DNA from: Brevibacterium epidermidis NBRC 14811
GTDB lineage: Bacteria; Actinomycetota; Actinomycetes; Actinomycetales; Brevibacteriaceae
Length of the DNA: 64,000 nt
Reading direction: 5' to 3'
Assembly (NCBI RefSeq): GCF_001570805.1
Contig: NZ_BCSJ01000013.1
Span: 124,001-188,000 of the forward strand
In this document: piece after piece, positions 56,028 through 64,000 of the stretch
Layout: every line of letters starts with the position of its first letter
How positions within the stretch are numbered: position 1 is the first letter of the stretch
The notes under the pieces: model-generated
What the model was told of the DNA's origin: nothing
What the model saw: the letters and a program-made list of their open reading frames with translations, nothing else
Databases searched by the model: none
Translations under genes and position numbers: made by a program

Positions 56028-57485
56028 TTAGCATTTGAACCCTTCGTCGGTGGGTCGAACGGGTGCCGGCAGCCTCGTCGACCCGGTGAGGAACCGGTCG
56101 ACTTCGGCGGCCGCGGCGCGTCCCTCCGCGATCGCCCAGACGATGAGCGACTGTCCGCGTCCGGCGTCACCGGCGACGAAGACTCCGGGCGCAGCCGCAT
56201 AGTCCTCACCCCGTGAGAATGCTCCTCTGCCGCCGGCTTCGAGATCGATGGCTGCGGTCTCCGGTCCGCTGAATCCCAGCGCGAGCAGCACGAGGTCCGC
56301 GGGGATGATGTGCTCGGTGCCCGGTGTCGGGATCCGGCGGCCGTCGGCGAACTGCGTCTGAGCGACTTCGATTCCGCTGACTCTGCCCGAATCGTCACCG
56401 ACGAACCGTGTCGTCGACGCCAGGTAGCGTCTGGTTCCGCCTTCTTCGTGTGAGGATTGGACCTCGAAGATCCGCGGGACCGTCGGCCACGGTGAGTCCG
56501 CATCACGCTCGACCGGCGGTTGGCGGCCGATGGCCAGGGTCGTCACCGAGGCGGCTCCCTGGCGCAGAGCGGTGCCCAGACAGTCGGCTCCGGTGTCTCC
56601 GCCGCCGATGATGACGACGTGCTTGCCGGCCGCATCGATGAGCTCGCTCGGGTCCGCCGCCGAGGTCGCCTCGGCCGCCTGAGCTCTGTTCGACGGCACG
56701 AGGTAGTCCATGGCGAATTCGACTCCGTCGAGTCCGCGTCCCGGCAGCTCCATATCGCGGGGCACGGTGGCACCGGTGGCCACCAGCACCGCGTCGAACC
56801 GGGTCTGCAGAGCCGCGAAGTCGATATCGCGGCCGATTTCCACGCCGGTTTCGAACCGAGTCCCCTCGGCACGCATCTGCGTCAGCCGGCGGTCGATATG
56901 GTGCTTCTCGAGTTTGAAGTCCGGGATCCCGTAGCGCAGCAGCCCGCCGAGGCGGTCCTCGCGTTCGAAGACGACGACGGTGTGCCCGGCCCGGGTCAGC
57001 TGCTGTGCCGCGGCGAGTCCCGCCGGCCCGGAACCGACGACGGCGACGGTGTGCCCGGTGATCCGGTCGGGGACGACCGGGGTGATGAGTCCGGCGGCGA
57101 ATCCGTCGTCGACGATGGAGACCTCGACCTGTTTGATCGTCACGGCAGGTTGGTTGATGCCGAGGACGCAGGCGTTCTCACAGGGGGCAGGGCAGGCCCG
57201 ACCGGTGAATTCGGGGAAGTTGTTCGTCGCGTGGAGCAGCTCCACGGCACGCGGCAGCTCCCCGCGGTACATGGCGTCGTTGAACTCCGGAATGAGATTG
57301 CCCAGGGGGCATCCCTGATGGCAGAACGGCACTCCGCAGTCCATGCAGCGTGAGGCCTGTCGGCGCAGCTGCGCGGGATCGCCCTTCTCGTAGACCTCCG
57401 AGTAGTCCATGAGTCGGATCGGCACGGGCCTGCGGGCGGGGAGTTCGCGTTCGGTGGTGGTGAGGAATCCTCGCGGATCAGCCAT
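56028..57485 (-). CDS. gltD: Glutamate synthase small subunit
   Basis: A 485-residue FAD and Fe-S protein that passes NADPH electrons to GltB. Two Cys-rich motifs near the N-terminus bind 4Fe-4S clusters ([17 protein letters not shown] and [12 protein letters not shown]). FAD binding uses [13 protein letters not shown] and NADPH binding [15 protein letters not shown] chose ATG 57485, which overlaps the gltB stop by eight bases; a longer frame is unsupported. It ends with an unusual GFKC. Confidence 0.95.
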   Translation of the reverse strand: MADPRGFLTTTERELPARRPVPIRLMDYSEVYEKGDPAQLRRQASRCMDCGVPFCHQGCPLGNLIPEFNDAMYRGELPRAVELLHATNNFPEFTGRACPAPCENACVLGINQPAVTIKQVEVSIVDDGFAAGLITPVVPDRITGHTVAVVGSGPAGLAAAQQLTRAGHTVVVFEREDRLGGLLRYGIPDFKLEKHHIDRRLTQMRAEGTRFETGVEIGRDIDFAALQTRFDAVLVATGATVPRDMELPGRGLDGVEFAMDYLVPSNRAQAAEATSAADPSELIDAAGKHVVIIGGGDTGADCLGTALRQGAASVTTLAIGRQPPVERDADSPWPTVPRIFEVQSSHEEGGTRRYLASTTRFVGDDSGRVSGIEVAQTQFADGRRIPTPGTEHIIPADLVLLALGFSGPETAAIDLEAGGRGAFSRGEDYAAAPGVFVAGDAGRGQSLIVWAIAEGRAAAAEVDRFLTGSTRLPAPVRPTDEGFKC

Positions 57486-60400
57486 GGGCGGCCTCCAGAA
57501 TGGTCTGCCAGGCGTTCTCGGAATCGGCGGTGTCACCGCTGTTCGCGATCTCGTCCTGGATGTCTTTGACCCGTGCATAGGCGACGGGAATGATCTTGGT
57601 GAAGCGGGACAGGATGTCCTGGCCGCGGTCGAGTCCGGCCAGCAGTTCGCCGGCCAGCGGGGACCCGGTGGCCGCGACGTGGTCGCTCAGCAGCCTCTGC
57701 AGGACCGGAGCGTCGGAATCTCCGGTGCCGCCGAACCTGAAGACGCCTGCGGCCCGTTCCTTCGGGTTGAGTCGGCTGGGGTTGAAGTCGAGGACGAATG
57801 CCGTTCCTCCGGACATTCCGGCCGCGAAGTTGCGTCCGGTGGGTCCGAGGATGACCGCCACTCCCCCGGTCATGTACTCCAGTCCGTGGTCGCCGATGCC
57901 TTCGACGACGGCTTCGACCCCGGAGTTGCGCACGAGGAATCTCTCGCCGACCATTCCGGACAGGAACATCGACCCGGCGGTCGCCCCGTAGCCGATGACG
58001 TTGCCGGCGATGACGTTGTGTTCGGGGCGGGTGGGGTTCTCCGGTCGGGGCGCGATGCTGATCGTTCCTCCCGACAGTCCCTTCCCGACGTAGTCGTTCG
58101 CGTCGCCGCGCAGATCGATGCTCACCCCGCGTGGAAGGAAGGCGCCCAGGGACTGTCCGGCGGTTCCGTTGAGGGACACACGCACGGTCCCGGACGGCAG
58201 TCCGTCACCGCCGTGAGCCTGGGTCACGCGGTGGCCGAGCAGGGTGCCGACCGACCGGTCCGTGTTCGCGACCTCGGCGTTCAGGTGCACGGGCGTTCCC
58301 GCGGTGATCTCCTCTCCGGCCTGTTCCAGCAGTCGATAGTCGAGTTCGCCCGTGAAGTCACGTGGGGTGCGCGTCCGGCTCACCCTCGCCGAGGCGGGGC
58401 TGCCGTCGAGGTCGGTCGGAACCGTGAGGATCGGGGTGAGATCGAGGTCCAGCCCCGAGGCGGCCGCCCGGTCAGCGTCGATGCGCAGTCGTTCGACCGC
58501 GCCGATCGCCTCATCGAGGCTGCGCAGTCCCAGCTGGGCGAGGTAACCGCGGACCTCCTCGGCGATGAAGGTGAAGAAGTTCACGACATGGTCGGCCTGA
58601 CCGTGGAAGCGTTCGCGCAGCTTCGGGTTCTGCGTGGCCACGCCGACCGGGCAGGTGTCCTGATGGCACACCCGCATCATGATGCATCCGGAGACGACGA
58701 GGGCGGTGGTCGCGAAGCCGAACTCCTCGGCCCCGAGCAGAGCGGCGATGATGACATCGCGGCCGGTCTTCAGCTGCCCGTCGACCTGGACGCTGATGCG
58801 TTCGCGCAGTCCGTTGAGCACGAGGGTCTGCTGAGCTTCGGCCAGTCCCAGCTCCCACGGGGTGCCCGCGTGCTTGAGCGAGTTGAGGGGGCTGGCGCCC
58901 GTGCCCCCGTCGTGGCCGGAGATGAGCACGACATCGGCTCCGGCCTTCGCCACTCCGGCGGCCACCGTCCCGACTCCGATTCCGGAGACGAGTTTGACGT
59001 GGACGCGGGCGGCCGCATTGGCCCGACCCAGGTCGTGGATGAGCTGAGCGAGGTCTTCGATGGAGTAGATGTCATGGTGCGGAGGCGGTGAGATGAGTCC
59101 GACTCCGGGAGTGGCGTGGCGGGTCTTCGCGATCCACGGGTACACCTTCTCCCCCGGCAGCTGACCTCCTTCGCCGGGCTTGGCACCCTGAGCCATCTTG
59201 ATCTGCAGATCATCGGCGGCGGTGAGGTAGTGGCTGGTGACGCCGAACCGACCGGAGGCGATCTGCTTGATCGCCGACCGACGCTCCGGGTCGAGCAGGC
59301 GTTCGGTGTCCTCGCCCCCCTCACCCGTATTCGACTTCCCGCCGATCCGGTTCATCGCTATCGCCAGCGTCTCGTGCGCTTCGGCCGACAGGGAGCCGTA
59401 GCTCATGGCCCCGGTGGAGAAGCGGCGCATGATCGCCTCGGCGGGTTCGACCTCGGAGATGTCGATCGGTCCCGATTCGGTGGGGACGAGATCGAAGAGT
59501 CCGCGCAGGGTCATCAGCTCGGCGGACTGTTCGTCCACGGCCCGCGTGTACTGACGGAAGATGTCGAAACGACCGGTCGCCGTCGAGTGCTGCAGTTTGA
59601 AGATCGTCTCCGGGTTGAACAGATGCCCCGGCCCTTCCCTGCGCCACTGAAATTCGCCGCCGACGAGCAGGTTCCGGTGTGCCGGCCGCGGATGGTCCTC
59701 GCGGTAGGCATCGGCGTGCCGGGCGGTGGTCTCGGCCGCGATATCGTCGAGCGTCTTGCCGCCGAGCTGGTGCGGGGTCGAAGTGAAGTGTTCGTCGATG
59801 ACCGAATCCGCCAGGCCGAGGGCTTCGAAGGTCTGCGCCCCGTGGTAGGACTGGACGGTCGAGATCCCCATCTTCGACATGATCTTCAGCAGGCCCTTGT
59901 TCAGTGCTGTGAGCACATTGGCCACGGCCGCCTCGGCGCTGATGCCCCGGATCCGTTCGGACTTCACGAGGTCCTCGGCCGATTCCATGAGCAGGTACGG
60001 GTTGACCGCGGAGGCACCGAAGGACACGAGCGTGGCCGCATGGTGGACCTCGCGGACGTCTCCGGCCTCGACGATGATGCTCACTTGGGTGCGGCTGCGT
60101 TCCCGCACGAGGTGGTGGTGCAGCGCGGAGGTCAGGAGCAGGGACGGGATCGGCGCATATTCCGAGTTCGACTCGCGATCCGTGAGGATGAGGAACACCG
60201 CTCCGTCGGCGACCGCGGCGCTCGCCTCCGCGCACAGTTCCGCGAGGCGACGGGCCATCGCGTCCTCACCGGCGCCGATCGGGTACAGCCCCGACAGCGT
60301 CACCGACGGGCGCGTGATTCCCTCGCCGAGGTGGCTGCCGGCCAGGTGCGCGATCGCCGTGAGTTCGTCGTTGTCGATCACCGGCCGCTCGAGCAGGATA

Positions 60401-62172
60401 TGGGCGGAGTCCGGCTGAGTCGAGCACAGCAGATTGCCTTCGCGGCCGATTCCCGCCGCCATGCTCGTGACGATGTCCTCGCGGATGGAGTCCAATGGCG
60501 GGTTCGTCACTTGGGCGAAGTTCTGGTGGAAGTGGTCGAAGAGCAGCCGCGGGCGGGTGCTCAGCGCCGCGATCGCGGTGTCGCTGCCCATCGCGCCCAG
60601 GGGTTCGGCCCCGGTCTCGGCCATCGGAGCGATGAGCACGCGCAGCTCTTCCTCCGTGTACCCGAAGGTCCGCTGTCGTCTCCGGACCGATGAACTGGGG
60701 TGGCTGACATGGACGCGGGTGGGCAGTTCGGCCAAGCGCGTGGCCGAGGCCTCGACCCATTCGCGGTAGGGGTGCTCGGTGGCGAGGCTGTTCTTGATCT
60801 CCGTATCGGAGATGATGCGTCCGGCCTCGACATCGACGAGGAACATCCGGCCCGGAGTCAGTCGTCCGCGGGCAGAGACCTCGGCTTCCGGCAGGTCGAC
60901 GACTCCGGATTCGCTGGCGAGGACGACGGTGTCCTCGGTCATGACGTACCGGGCCGGACGCAGTCCGTTGCGGTCGAGCACGGCTCCGGCGAGGCGGCCG
61001 TCGGTGAAGGCGACGCAGGCCGGTCCGTCCCAGGGTTCCATGAGCAGCGAGTGGTATTCGTAGAAGGCCCGCCGCTCCTCGGACATGGCCGGGTTGTTCT
61101 CCCAGGCTTCGGGGATCATCATCAGCATGGCTTGCGGCAGCGACCGGCCGGAGGCGACCATGAGCTCGAGGACCGAGTTGAATGAGGCGGAGTCCGAGGC
61201 TCCGGCGGAGATGATCGGAAAGATCCGTTCGAGTCCCGCGGTCGTGTCCGCGACCGGGGACTGAAGCAGGTCGCTGGCCAATGCCGATTCGCGGGCCTGC
61301 ATCCAGTTGCGGTTGCCGCGCACCGTGTTGATCTCACCGTTGTGCGCGATCGTGCCGAACGGCTGCGCAAGCTGCCAGGAGGGAAAGGTGTTCGTCGAGA
61401 ACCGCGAGTGGACGAGAGCGATCGCCGAGGTGAGGCGTTCGTCGCCGAGTTCCGTGAAGAAGCGGTCGAGCTGAGCGGTCGAGAGCATGCCCTTGAACGT
61501 CAGCGTCGTCGGCGACAGGGACGGGAAGTAGAGTCCGGCGTTGTCGAGCCGCTTCCGCACGATGAAGGCTCGTCGGGCGAGGTCGTTGTCATCGCGGGCT
61601 GGGTGGTCGGCGTCGAGGCCGAAGAACACATAGCGCATGGACGGCATGGTCTCGACGGCGATCCGGCCGAGCACTCCGGGGTCGACGGCCACGGATTCCA
61701 CGTGGATGACTTGGAGTCCCTCTTCTGCGGCGATCCGCGATACGAGTGCGTCCTGGTCGACGCCGGCGGATTCAGCACTGAAGTCGGGCTGCGTCTCCGC
61801 GGTCAGAGGCGCCGTGACAGCGTTGAGGTCGGTGGCGTAGTCCTGGGAGAAGAAGCCGATGCCCATGGCATAGTCGCCCGGAGCCGGAAGTGAGATTCCG
61901 GATTCGCCGAGGCGGGCGGCGAAGTAGTCGTGCGGGATCTGGATGGTCAGTCCGGCGCCGTCGCCCGTGCCGTCGTCGGAGCCGACTCCGCCGCGGTGTT
62001 CGAGCCGACGCAGCGCGTCGAGCGCCTGGGTGATGACCGTGTGGTCGGCGCCGCCCTTGTAGCGGGCGATGAGGGCCAGGCCGCAGTTGTCGTGTTCGAG
62101 CGCCGGATCGTAGAGCCCGATGCGGCCAGGCGGGGCCGGGTTCTTGTGGGTTGGCTGAGCGCTGTGGTTCAT
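57478..62172 (-). CDS. gltB: Glutamate synthase large subunit
   Basis: A 1564-residue enzyme that makes two glutamates from glutamine and 2-oxoglutarate. The N-terminal amidotransferase begins with a propeptide of 29 residues and the nucleophile Cys30 (HDNCGLAL). The FMN domain follows, with the 3Fe-4S motif C-x5-C-x4-C (CIMMRVCHQDTCPVG) near residue 1165, and the C-terminal GXGXG beta-helix domain. ATG 62172 has GAGAAGG six bases upstream. It is coupled to gltD. The leader to its right holds a hairpin. Confidence 0.96.
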   Translation of the reverse strand: MNHSAQPTHKNPAPPGRIGLYDPALEHDNCGLALIARYKGGADHTVITQALDALRRLEHRGGVGSDDGTGDGAGLTIQIPHDYFAARLGESGISLPAPGDYAMGIGFFSQDYATDLNAVTAPLTAETQPDFSAESAGVDQDALVSRIAAEEGLQVIHVESVAVDPGVLGRIAVETMPSMRYVFFGLDADHPARDDNDLARRAFIVRKRLDNAGLYFPSLSPTTLTFKGMLSTAQLDRFFTELGDERLTSAIALVHSRFSTNTFPSWQLAQPFGTIAHNGEINTVRGNRNWMQARESALASDLLQSPVADTTAGLERIFPIISAGASDSASFNSVLELMVASGRSLPQAMLMMIPEAWENNPAMSEERRAFYEYHSLLMEPWDGPACVAFTDGRLAGAVLDRNGLRPARYVMTEDTVVLASESGVVDLPEAEVSARGRLTPGRMFLVDVEAGRIISDTEIKNSLATEHPYREWVEASATRLAELPTRVHVSHPSSSVRRRQRTFGYTEEELRVLIAPMAETGAEPLGAMGSDTAIAALSTRPRLLFDHFHQNFAQVTNPPLDSIREDIVTSMAAGIGREGNLLCSTQPDSAHILLERPVIDNDELTAIAHLAGSHLGEGITRPSVTLSGLYPIGAGEDAMARRLAELCAEASAAVADGAVFLILTDRESNSEYAPIPSLLLTSALHHHLVRERSRTQVSIIVEAGDVREVHHAATLVSFGASAVNPYLLMESAEDLVKSERIRGISAEAAVANVLTALNKGLLKIMSKMGISTVQSYHGAQTFEALGLADSVIDEHFTSTPHQLGGKTLDDIAAETTARHADAYREDHPRPAHRNLLVGGEFQWRREGPGHLFNPETIFKLQHSTATGRFDIFRQYTRAVDEQSAELMTLRGLFDLVPTESGPIDISEVEPAEAIMRRFSTGAMSYGSLSAEAHETLAIAMNRIGGKSNTGEGGEDTERLLDPERRSAIKQIASGRFGVTSHYLTAADDLQIKMAQGAKPGEGGQLPGEKVYPWIAKTRHATPGVGLISPPPHHDIYSIEDLAQLIHDLGRANAAARVHVKLVSGIGVGTVAAGVAKAGADVVLISGHDGGTGASPLNSLKHAGTPWELGLAEAQQTLVLNGLRERISVQVDGQLKTGRDVIIAALLGAEEFGFATTALVVSGCIMMRVCHQDTCPVGVATQNPKLRERFHGQADHVVNFFTFIAEEVRGYLAQLGLRSLDEAIGAVERLRIDADRAAASGLDLDLTPILTVPTDLDGSPASARVSRTRTPRDFTGELDYRLLEQAGEEITAGTPVHLNAEVANTDRSVGTLLGHRVTQAHGGDGLPSGTVRVSLNGTAGQSLGAFLPRGVSIDLRGDANDYVGKGLSGGTISIAPRPENPTRPEHNVIAGNVIGYGATAGSMFLSGMVGERFLVRNSGVEAVVEGIGDHGLEYMTGGVAVILGPTGRNFAAGMSGGTAFVLDFNPSRLNPKERAAGVFRFGGTGDSDAPVLQRLLSDHVAATGSPLAGELLAGLDRGQDILSRFTKIIPVAYARVKDIQDEIANSGDTADSENAWQTILEAAHG

Positions 62173-62260
62173 GTTCTGCCTTCTCGGTGTTGAGTGTTTC
62201 CCGAAAAGACGGCGCTGTCCTCTGCGGTATGGACGAGCCCGGAAAGTGTGTTTTCCGAAC

Positions 62261-62288
62261 CCGGCTGTGAGATCGCTCTCACAGCCGG
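62261..62288. promoter_or_regulatory. Hairpin in the gltB leader or after lgt
   Basis: CCGGCTGTGAG and CTCACAGCCGG form a perfect 11-bp stem with loop ATCGCT. It lies 69 bases after the lgt stop and 88 bases before the gltB ATG. There is no U tract on the minus strand. A second short repeat, CGGAAA-N6-TTTCCG, is at 62240-62257. AT-rich sequence at 62290-62350 may hold the gltB promoter. Confidence 0.5.
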
Positions 62289-62357
62289 ATTCATAACTTA
62301 CACCATGTGCAATTTCATAAGAAGCAGAAAAAGGAACGAACTGTGAACCTATTCGTC

Positions 62358-63467
62358 TTAAGAGTCGGACGTGTGAGGATTCTCGTCGCGGGGAGCGGGA
62401 GCCGTCTTGCCGCGCACATCGGGCACGATCGAGATCGCCGAGGTGACTGCTCCGAAGAAGCCGAAGCTGTGGCGTCCGCTGAGGTCGATGCCTGGCTCGT
62501 CGTCGAATTCCGAGTCGTCAGCGTTGTCTCCGGCCGCCGCCAAATCGCCGTTCGGTGCCTTGTTCGGGGAGGCGTCGGCGCTCGAGGCAGGGGGCGGCGG
62601 CGTGGGGGCGCCGCGGCGACCGTTCCGATCGTCGGGATCGGCCACCCGCGCAACGGACGGCAGTGGGGCTCCGGAGTCCTCGGCCGCCTCGGCGATATTG
62701 GGCGCATTGATCTCGAATGTGTGCTTCCCGCGGCGGTGGCGGCGCAGCAGGGTGCGGGAGCCGTGCACGTAGACGCCGGTCTCATAGGTGCGGTGACGCA
62801 GTCGCGAGACGGTGAGCCAGCCGAGGCCGAGAAGCAGCGCGAGGATGGCCGTCCATACATTGAACGGCAGTCCGAGGAGGAGGCGTGCATTCTCGGCTGC
62901 CGGGGTGCCGACCCGCAGGGCTTCGAGCAGGATGCGGCCGAGCCCGAACAGGCACAGGTAGAGAGCGAAGACCTGACCGTAGCCGAGCCGGAGGCGTTTG
63001 GACACGATGATGAGCACGACGCAGGCGATGAGGTTCCACACCGATTCGGTGAGGACCGTGACGCGTTCGAGGCGACCGTCGAACCAGTCGCTGAAGGCGC
63101 CGGCGACGTGGCCGAGGATGAGCCCCGGTGCGACCGAGTCGAGCAGCGGTCGGAACCTGATGCCCTGGAAGCGGGTGAGCAGCCAGACGGAGAGGAAGCC
63201 GAGGATGGTCGCTCCCCAGAAACTGAATCCGCCGTCCCAGAGGGCCAGCGCCCGGATTGGGCTGCCGTCGGGGCCGAAGTAGGTGTCCGACGCCGAGAGC
63301 AGGTGTCCGAGGCGTCCGCCGATGACGGCGGCCGGAAGACCGACGACCGCGATGGCCCACAGATCTCCCTTATGGCCGCCGCGGGCGCGCCATTGGATGC
63401 TCGTCATCCACAGAGCGAGTCCGATGCCGAGGATGGTGAAGATGACCCATGCCGGGCTGAAGCTCAT
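62358..63467 (-). CDS. lgt: Lgt-like prolipoprotein diacylglyceryl transferase, signature loop missing
   Basis: A 369-residue membrane protein with about seven helices in the first 250 residues, aligned to Lgt: GGRLGHLL, ALWDGGFSFWGATILG, SVAPGLILGHVAG, RLRLGYGQVFALYLCLFGLGRILLEALRV and FNVWTAILALLLGL. Lgt moves diacylglycerol to the lipobox Cys. The family signature (G-R-x-G-N, about 40 residues long with HPTxLYES) is replaced by GHVAGAFSDWFDGRLERV, so key Arg and Asn are absent. An acidic tail of about 110 residues follows. ATG 63467 overlaps trpA as ATGA, the usual lgt locus. Confidence 0.75.
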   Translation of the reverse strand: MSFSPAWVIFTILGIGLALWMTSIQWRARGGHKGDLWAIAVVGLPAAVIGGRLGHLLSASDTYFGPDGSPIRALALWDGGFSFWGATILGFLSVWLLTRFQGIRFRPLLDSVAPGLILGHVAGAFSDWFDGRLERVTVLTESVWNLIACVVLIIVSKRLRLGYGQVFALYLCLFGLGRILLEALRVGTPAAENARLLLGLPFNVWTAILALLLGLGWLTVSRLRHRTYETGVYVHGSRTLLRRHRRGKHTFEINAPNIAEAAEDSGAPLPSVARVADPDDRNGRRGAPTPPPPASSADASPNKAPNGDLAAAGDNADDSEFDDEPGIDLSGRHSFGFFGAVTSAISIVPDVRGKTAPAPRDENPHTSDS

Positions 63468-64000
63468 GCACACCCTTCTGCGAGCTCGGCGGCGAGTCGA
63501 CCGACTCCGGCCACTCCTTCGGAGTCCAGCGCCCGGACGAGGGCGGAGCCGACGATGACTCCGTCGGCGTATTCGGCGACCTCGGCCGCCTGTTCGCGGT
63601 TCGAGACACCGAGGCCGACGCAGGCGCGTTCGGCTCCGGCTTCCTTCAGCCGGGAGACGAGTTCGCGGGCATGGTTGTCGACTTCGGAGCGGACACCGGT
63701 GACACCCATGGTCGAGGCGGCGTAGACGAAGCCGGAGCTGTGCTCGACGATTCGGGCCAGCCGTTCGGGTGTCGACGACGGTGCGGCGAGGAAGATGCGG
63801 TCGAGTTCGTGCTTCTCCGAGGCAGCCAACCACGGTCCTGCCTCATCGGGGATGAGGTCGGGGGTGACGATGCCGCCGCCTCCGGCCGAGGCGAGGTCGC
63901 GGGCGAAGCTGTCGATGCCGTACTGGAGCACGAGGTTCCAGTAGCTCATGACGACGGCGGTGCCGCCGGCTGCAGAGATGGCTTCGACTGCGGTGAAGAT
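63464..64000 (-). CDS. trpA: Tryptophan synthase alpha chain, N-terminal part outside the window
   Basis: The 3' part of trpA; 178 codons are inside the window and the frame stays open to the right edge. Family motifs are VVMSYWNLVLQYG, GGIVTPDLIPDEA, FLAAPSSTPERLARI, TMGVTGVRSEV and GLGVSNREQAAEV, ending with GVIVGSALVRAL. The catalytic Glu and Asp lie outside the window. TrpA makes indole from indole-3-glycerol phosphate. It overlaps lgt by four bases, in the conserved trpA-lgt order. Confidence 0.96.
   Translation of the reverse strand: MFTAVEAISAAGGTAVVMSYWNLVLQYGIDSFARDLASAGGGGIVTPDLIPDEAGPWLAASEKHELDRIFLAAPSSTPERLARIVEHSSGFVYAASTMGVTGVRSEVDNHARELVSRLKEAGAERACVGLGVSNREQAAEVAEYADGVIVGSALVRALDSEGVAGVGRLAAELAEGCA

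Noticed and set aside
57409..59091. Open frame of 560 codons on the + strand opposite gltB and gltD
   Set aside because: Shadow frame without recognisable domains, overlapping conserved Fe-S and FMN regions of gltB.
62307..63725. Open frame of 472 codons opposite lgt
   Set aside because: Starts in the gltB leader and runs antisense to clear membrane helices of the Lgt-like protein.
1..64000. Mobile elements, prophage, CRISPR or defence system
   Set aside because: No transposase, integrase, repeat-spacer array, toxin-antitoxin pair or known defence genes were seen; gene order is that of a core chromosome.

Overview
The window is 64 kb of compact, high-GC, gene-dense chromosome from an actinobacterium. 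The markers are WhiA, the rapZ-yvcK-whiA trio, the sufR-B-D-(Rieske)-C-S-U-T cluster, a four-S1-domain RpsA, a CoaE fused to GrpB, a mycothiol-type DinB protein, a PdtaR-type ANTAR regulator, and a trp-lgt-gltB-gltD-pyk block. Gene order and protein style fit Micrococcales, possibly Brevibacterium, but the genus is inference. Nearly all of it is core metabolism and information processing. I see no insertion sequence, prophage, CRISPR array or integrated element, and there is no gene-free stretch above 300 bases apart from 51788-52212, which holds a tRNA.

Layout. (1) 1-4964: unknown 5'-truncated gene, serB, then convergent sixA-fabI-fabG, then a DUF3099 gene, a small Cys/His protein and SURF1. 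(2) 4995-7291: ABC-F ATPase and an RNase HI with an extra C-terminal domain. (3) 7506-14049: Fe-S assembly operon read leftwards from sufR. A control region at 14050-14186 separates it from a rightward ABC exporter-ctaA-VOC operon. (4) 17268-23856: ctaB and a small membrane protein leftwards, and tkt-tal-pgi rightwards. (5) 23998-37593: a leftward block of helicase, uvrA, uvrC, rapZ, yvcK, whiA, gap, pgk, tpiA, secG. (6) 38078-46113: leftward rpsA, a large membrane protein, coaE, uvrB and a TerC-family transporter preceded by a manganese-type riboswitch. (7) 46320-55901: methyltransferase, DinB-like protein, polA, thioesterase, pdtaR, tRNA-Leu(CAA), GNAT, DAACS symporter and pyk. (8) 56028-64000: gltD, gltB, an aberrant lgt and the 3' part of trpA.

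How the genes work together. Heme A synthesis (ctaB, ctaA) and SURF1 serve cytochrome oxidase assembly. The suf operon feeds Fe-S proteins such as GltD and GltB. tkt-tal-pgi and gap-pgk-tpiA with pyk cover central carbon flow. UvrA, UvrB, UvrC and PolA form nucleotide excision repair. Many genes overlap by ATGA or GTGA, implying translational coupling, and most convergent pairs are separated by long perfect hairpins.

The most interesting signals are regulatory or structural: a yybP-ykoY-like riboswitch whose P1 strand can alternatively pair with the terC Shine-Dalgarno; a SufR-like palindrome and a DtxR/IdeR-like iron box upstream of suf; an apparently leaderless promoter; an Lgt homologue lacking the family signature loop; and an RNase HI with a ribbon-helix-helix-like tail.
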